Shown in pieces: positions 63,952-64,000 of a DNA stretch of 64,000 nt (the stretch's first letter is position 1; every line of letters begins with the position of its first letter). The translations under genes and the position numbers were made by a program. Origin of the DNA: Sphingobacteriales bacterium (lineage in GTDB: Bacteria > Bacteroidota > Bacteroidia > Chitinophagales > CAIOSU01); contig JAIXUD010000017.1 in assembly GCA_027483645.1 (NCBI GenBank), forward strand, positions 124,001-188,000, given 5' to 3'. The notes under the pieces are model-generated. The model saw only the letters and a program-made list of their open reading frames with translations. It had not been told where the DNA came from and searched no databases.

Positions 63952-64000
63952 AAAACTGCACCAACTTCACTGAAATCCAAGACTCTATGCAAATGGCAAC

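Noticed and set aside
1-64000. CRISPR array, tRNA or rRNA genes, complete IS elements, prophage
   Set aside because: Looked for regular 25-40 base repeats with spacers, tRNA T-loop and acceptor patterns, and transposase or phage proteins; none found by reading.

Overview
This window looks like a chromosomal segment of a member of the Bacteroidota. The sequence signs are several promoters with the phylum's -7 box (TAnnTTTG), a very large secreted protein ending in a type IX secretion (Por) sorting domain, a DUF4293 gene that I know from this phylum, the purH-mreBCD-mrdA-rodA arrangement, and many lipoproteins with a SPII lipobox. GC is moderate, with some visibly AT-rich islands. I cannot name a genus. 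I see no rRNA, tRNA, CRISPR array, phage or complete IS element.

Layout. 0-5.1 kb: lysS, a REP/MITE-like repeat, a bidirectional terminator, then an acyl-CoA dehydrogenase and a thiolase (fatty-acid beta-oxidation). 5.1-8.8 kb: an AT-rich orphan, a DUF4293 membrane protein, two paralogous Cys-rich lipoproteins separated by a nested inverted-repeat element, and a lipoprotein serpin with an unusual reactive loop. 8.8-16.8 kb (minus): the cell-shape operon rodA-mrdA-mreD-mreC-mreB behind purH, and purN. 16.8-23.1 kb: a PIN-toxin/small-protein module whose toxin has a stop at codon 3, then the giant T9SS-exported PKD/LamG-like protein. 23.3-40.3 kb (plus): a long surface-glycan locus. It holds GDP-fucose synthesis (gmd, fcl), an ABC exporter of the Wzm/Wzt type with a carbohydrate-binding C-terminus, a sugar aminotransferase, an ATP-grasp/HAD fusion, two methyltransferases, a WecF-like transferase, two paralogous GT2 enzymes, a GT4 enzyme, an epimerase and three less familiar glycosyltransferase-like proteins. 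The locus ends in a decayed FkbM methyltransferase and a truncated RelE-type toxin beside its intact antitoxin-like gene. 40.7-45 kb: a GH3/beta-lactamase fusion, a second inverted-repeat element and a tandem pair of small membrane proteins. 45.1-52.3 kb: a second envelope-polysaccharide block, with a GT2 fused to a degenerate sugar-phosphotransferase-like region, wza-like and wzc-like genes, a WecA/MraY-type initiating transferase and a small membrane protein. 52.4-64 kb: a VWA protein lying between an intact amidase and the 3' remnant of another amidase, a phosphodiesterase-type lipoprotein, DUF2306 and DUF1295 membrane proteins, recJ, an ArsR-type regulator, tsaB and a DUF985 cupin.

How it fits together. 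The two polysaccharide blocks suggest envelope glycan made on a lipid carrier (WecA-type start), modified with fucose, amino sugar, methyl and perhaps amide groups, and exported by an ABC transporter; Wza/Wzc-type proteins probably serve a second export route or the outer part of the pathway. The rod-shape operon and the GH3/beta-lactamase protein belong to wall growth and recycling. Intergenic regions are rich in small repeats: two members of one nested inverted-repeat family, one 35-bp inverted-repeat element, and degenerate arrays with an exact 7-nt period at four places. These repeats, the decaying toxin modules and the odd serpin/Cys-rich lipoprotein group are the parts least explained by known genes.
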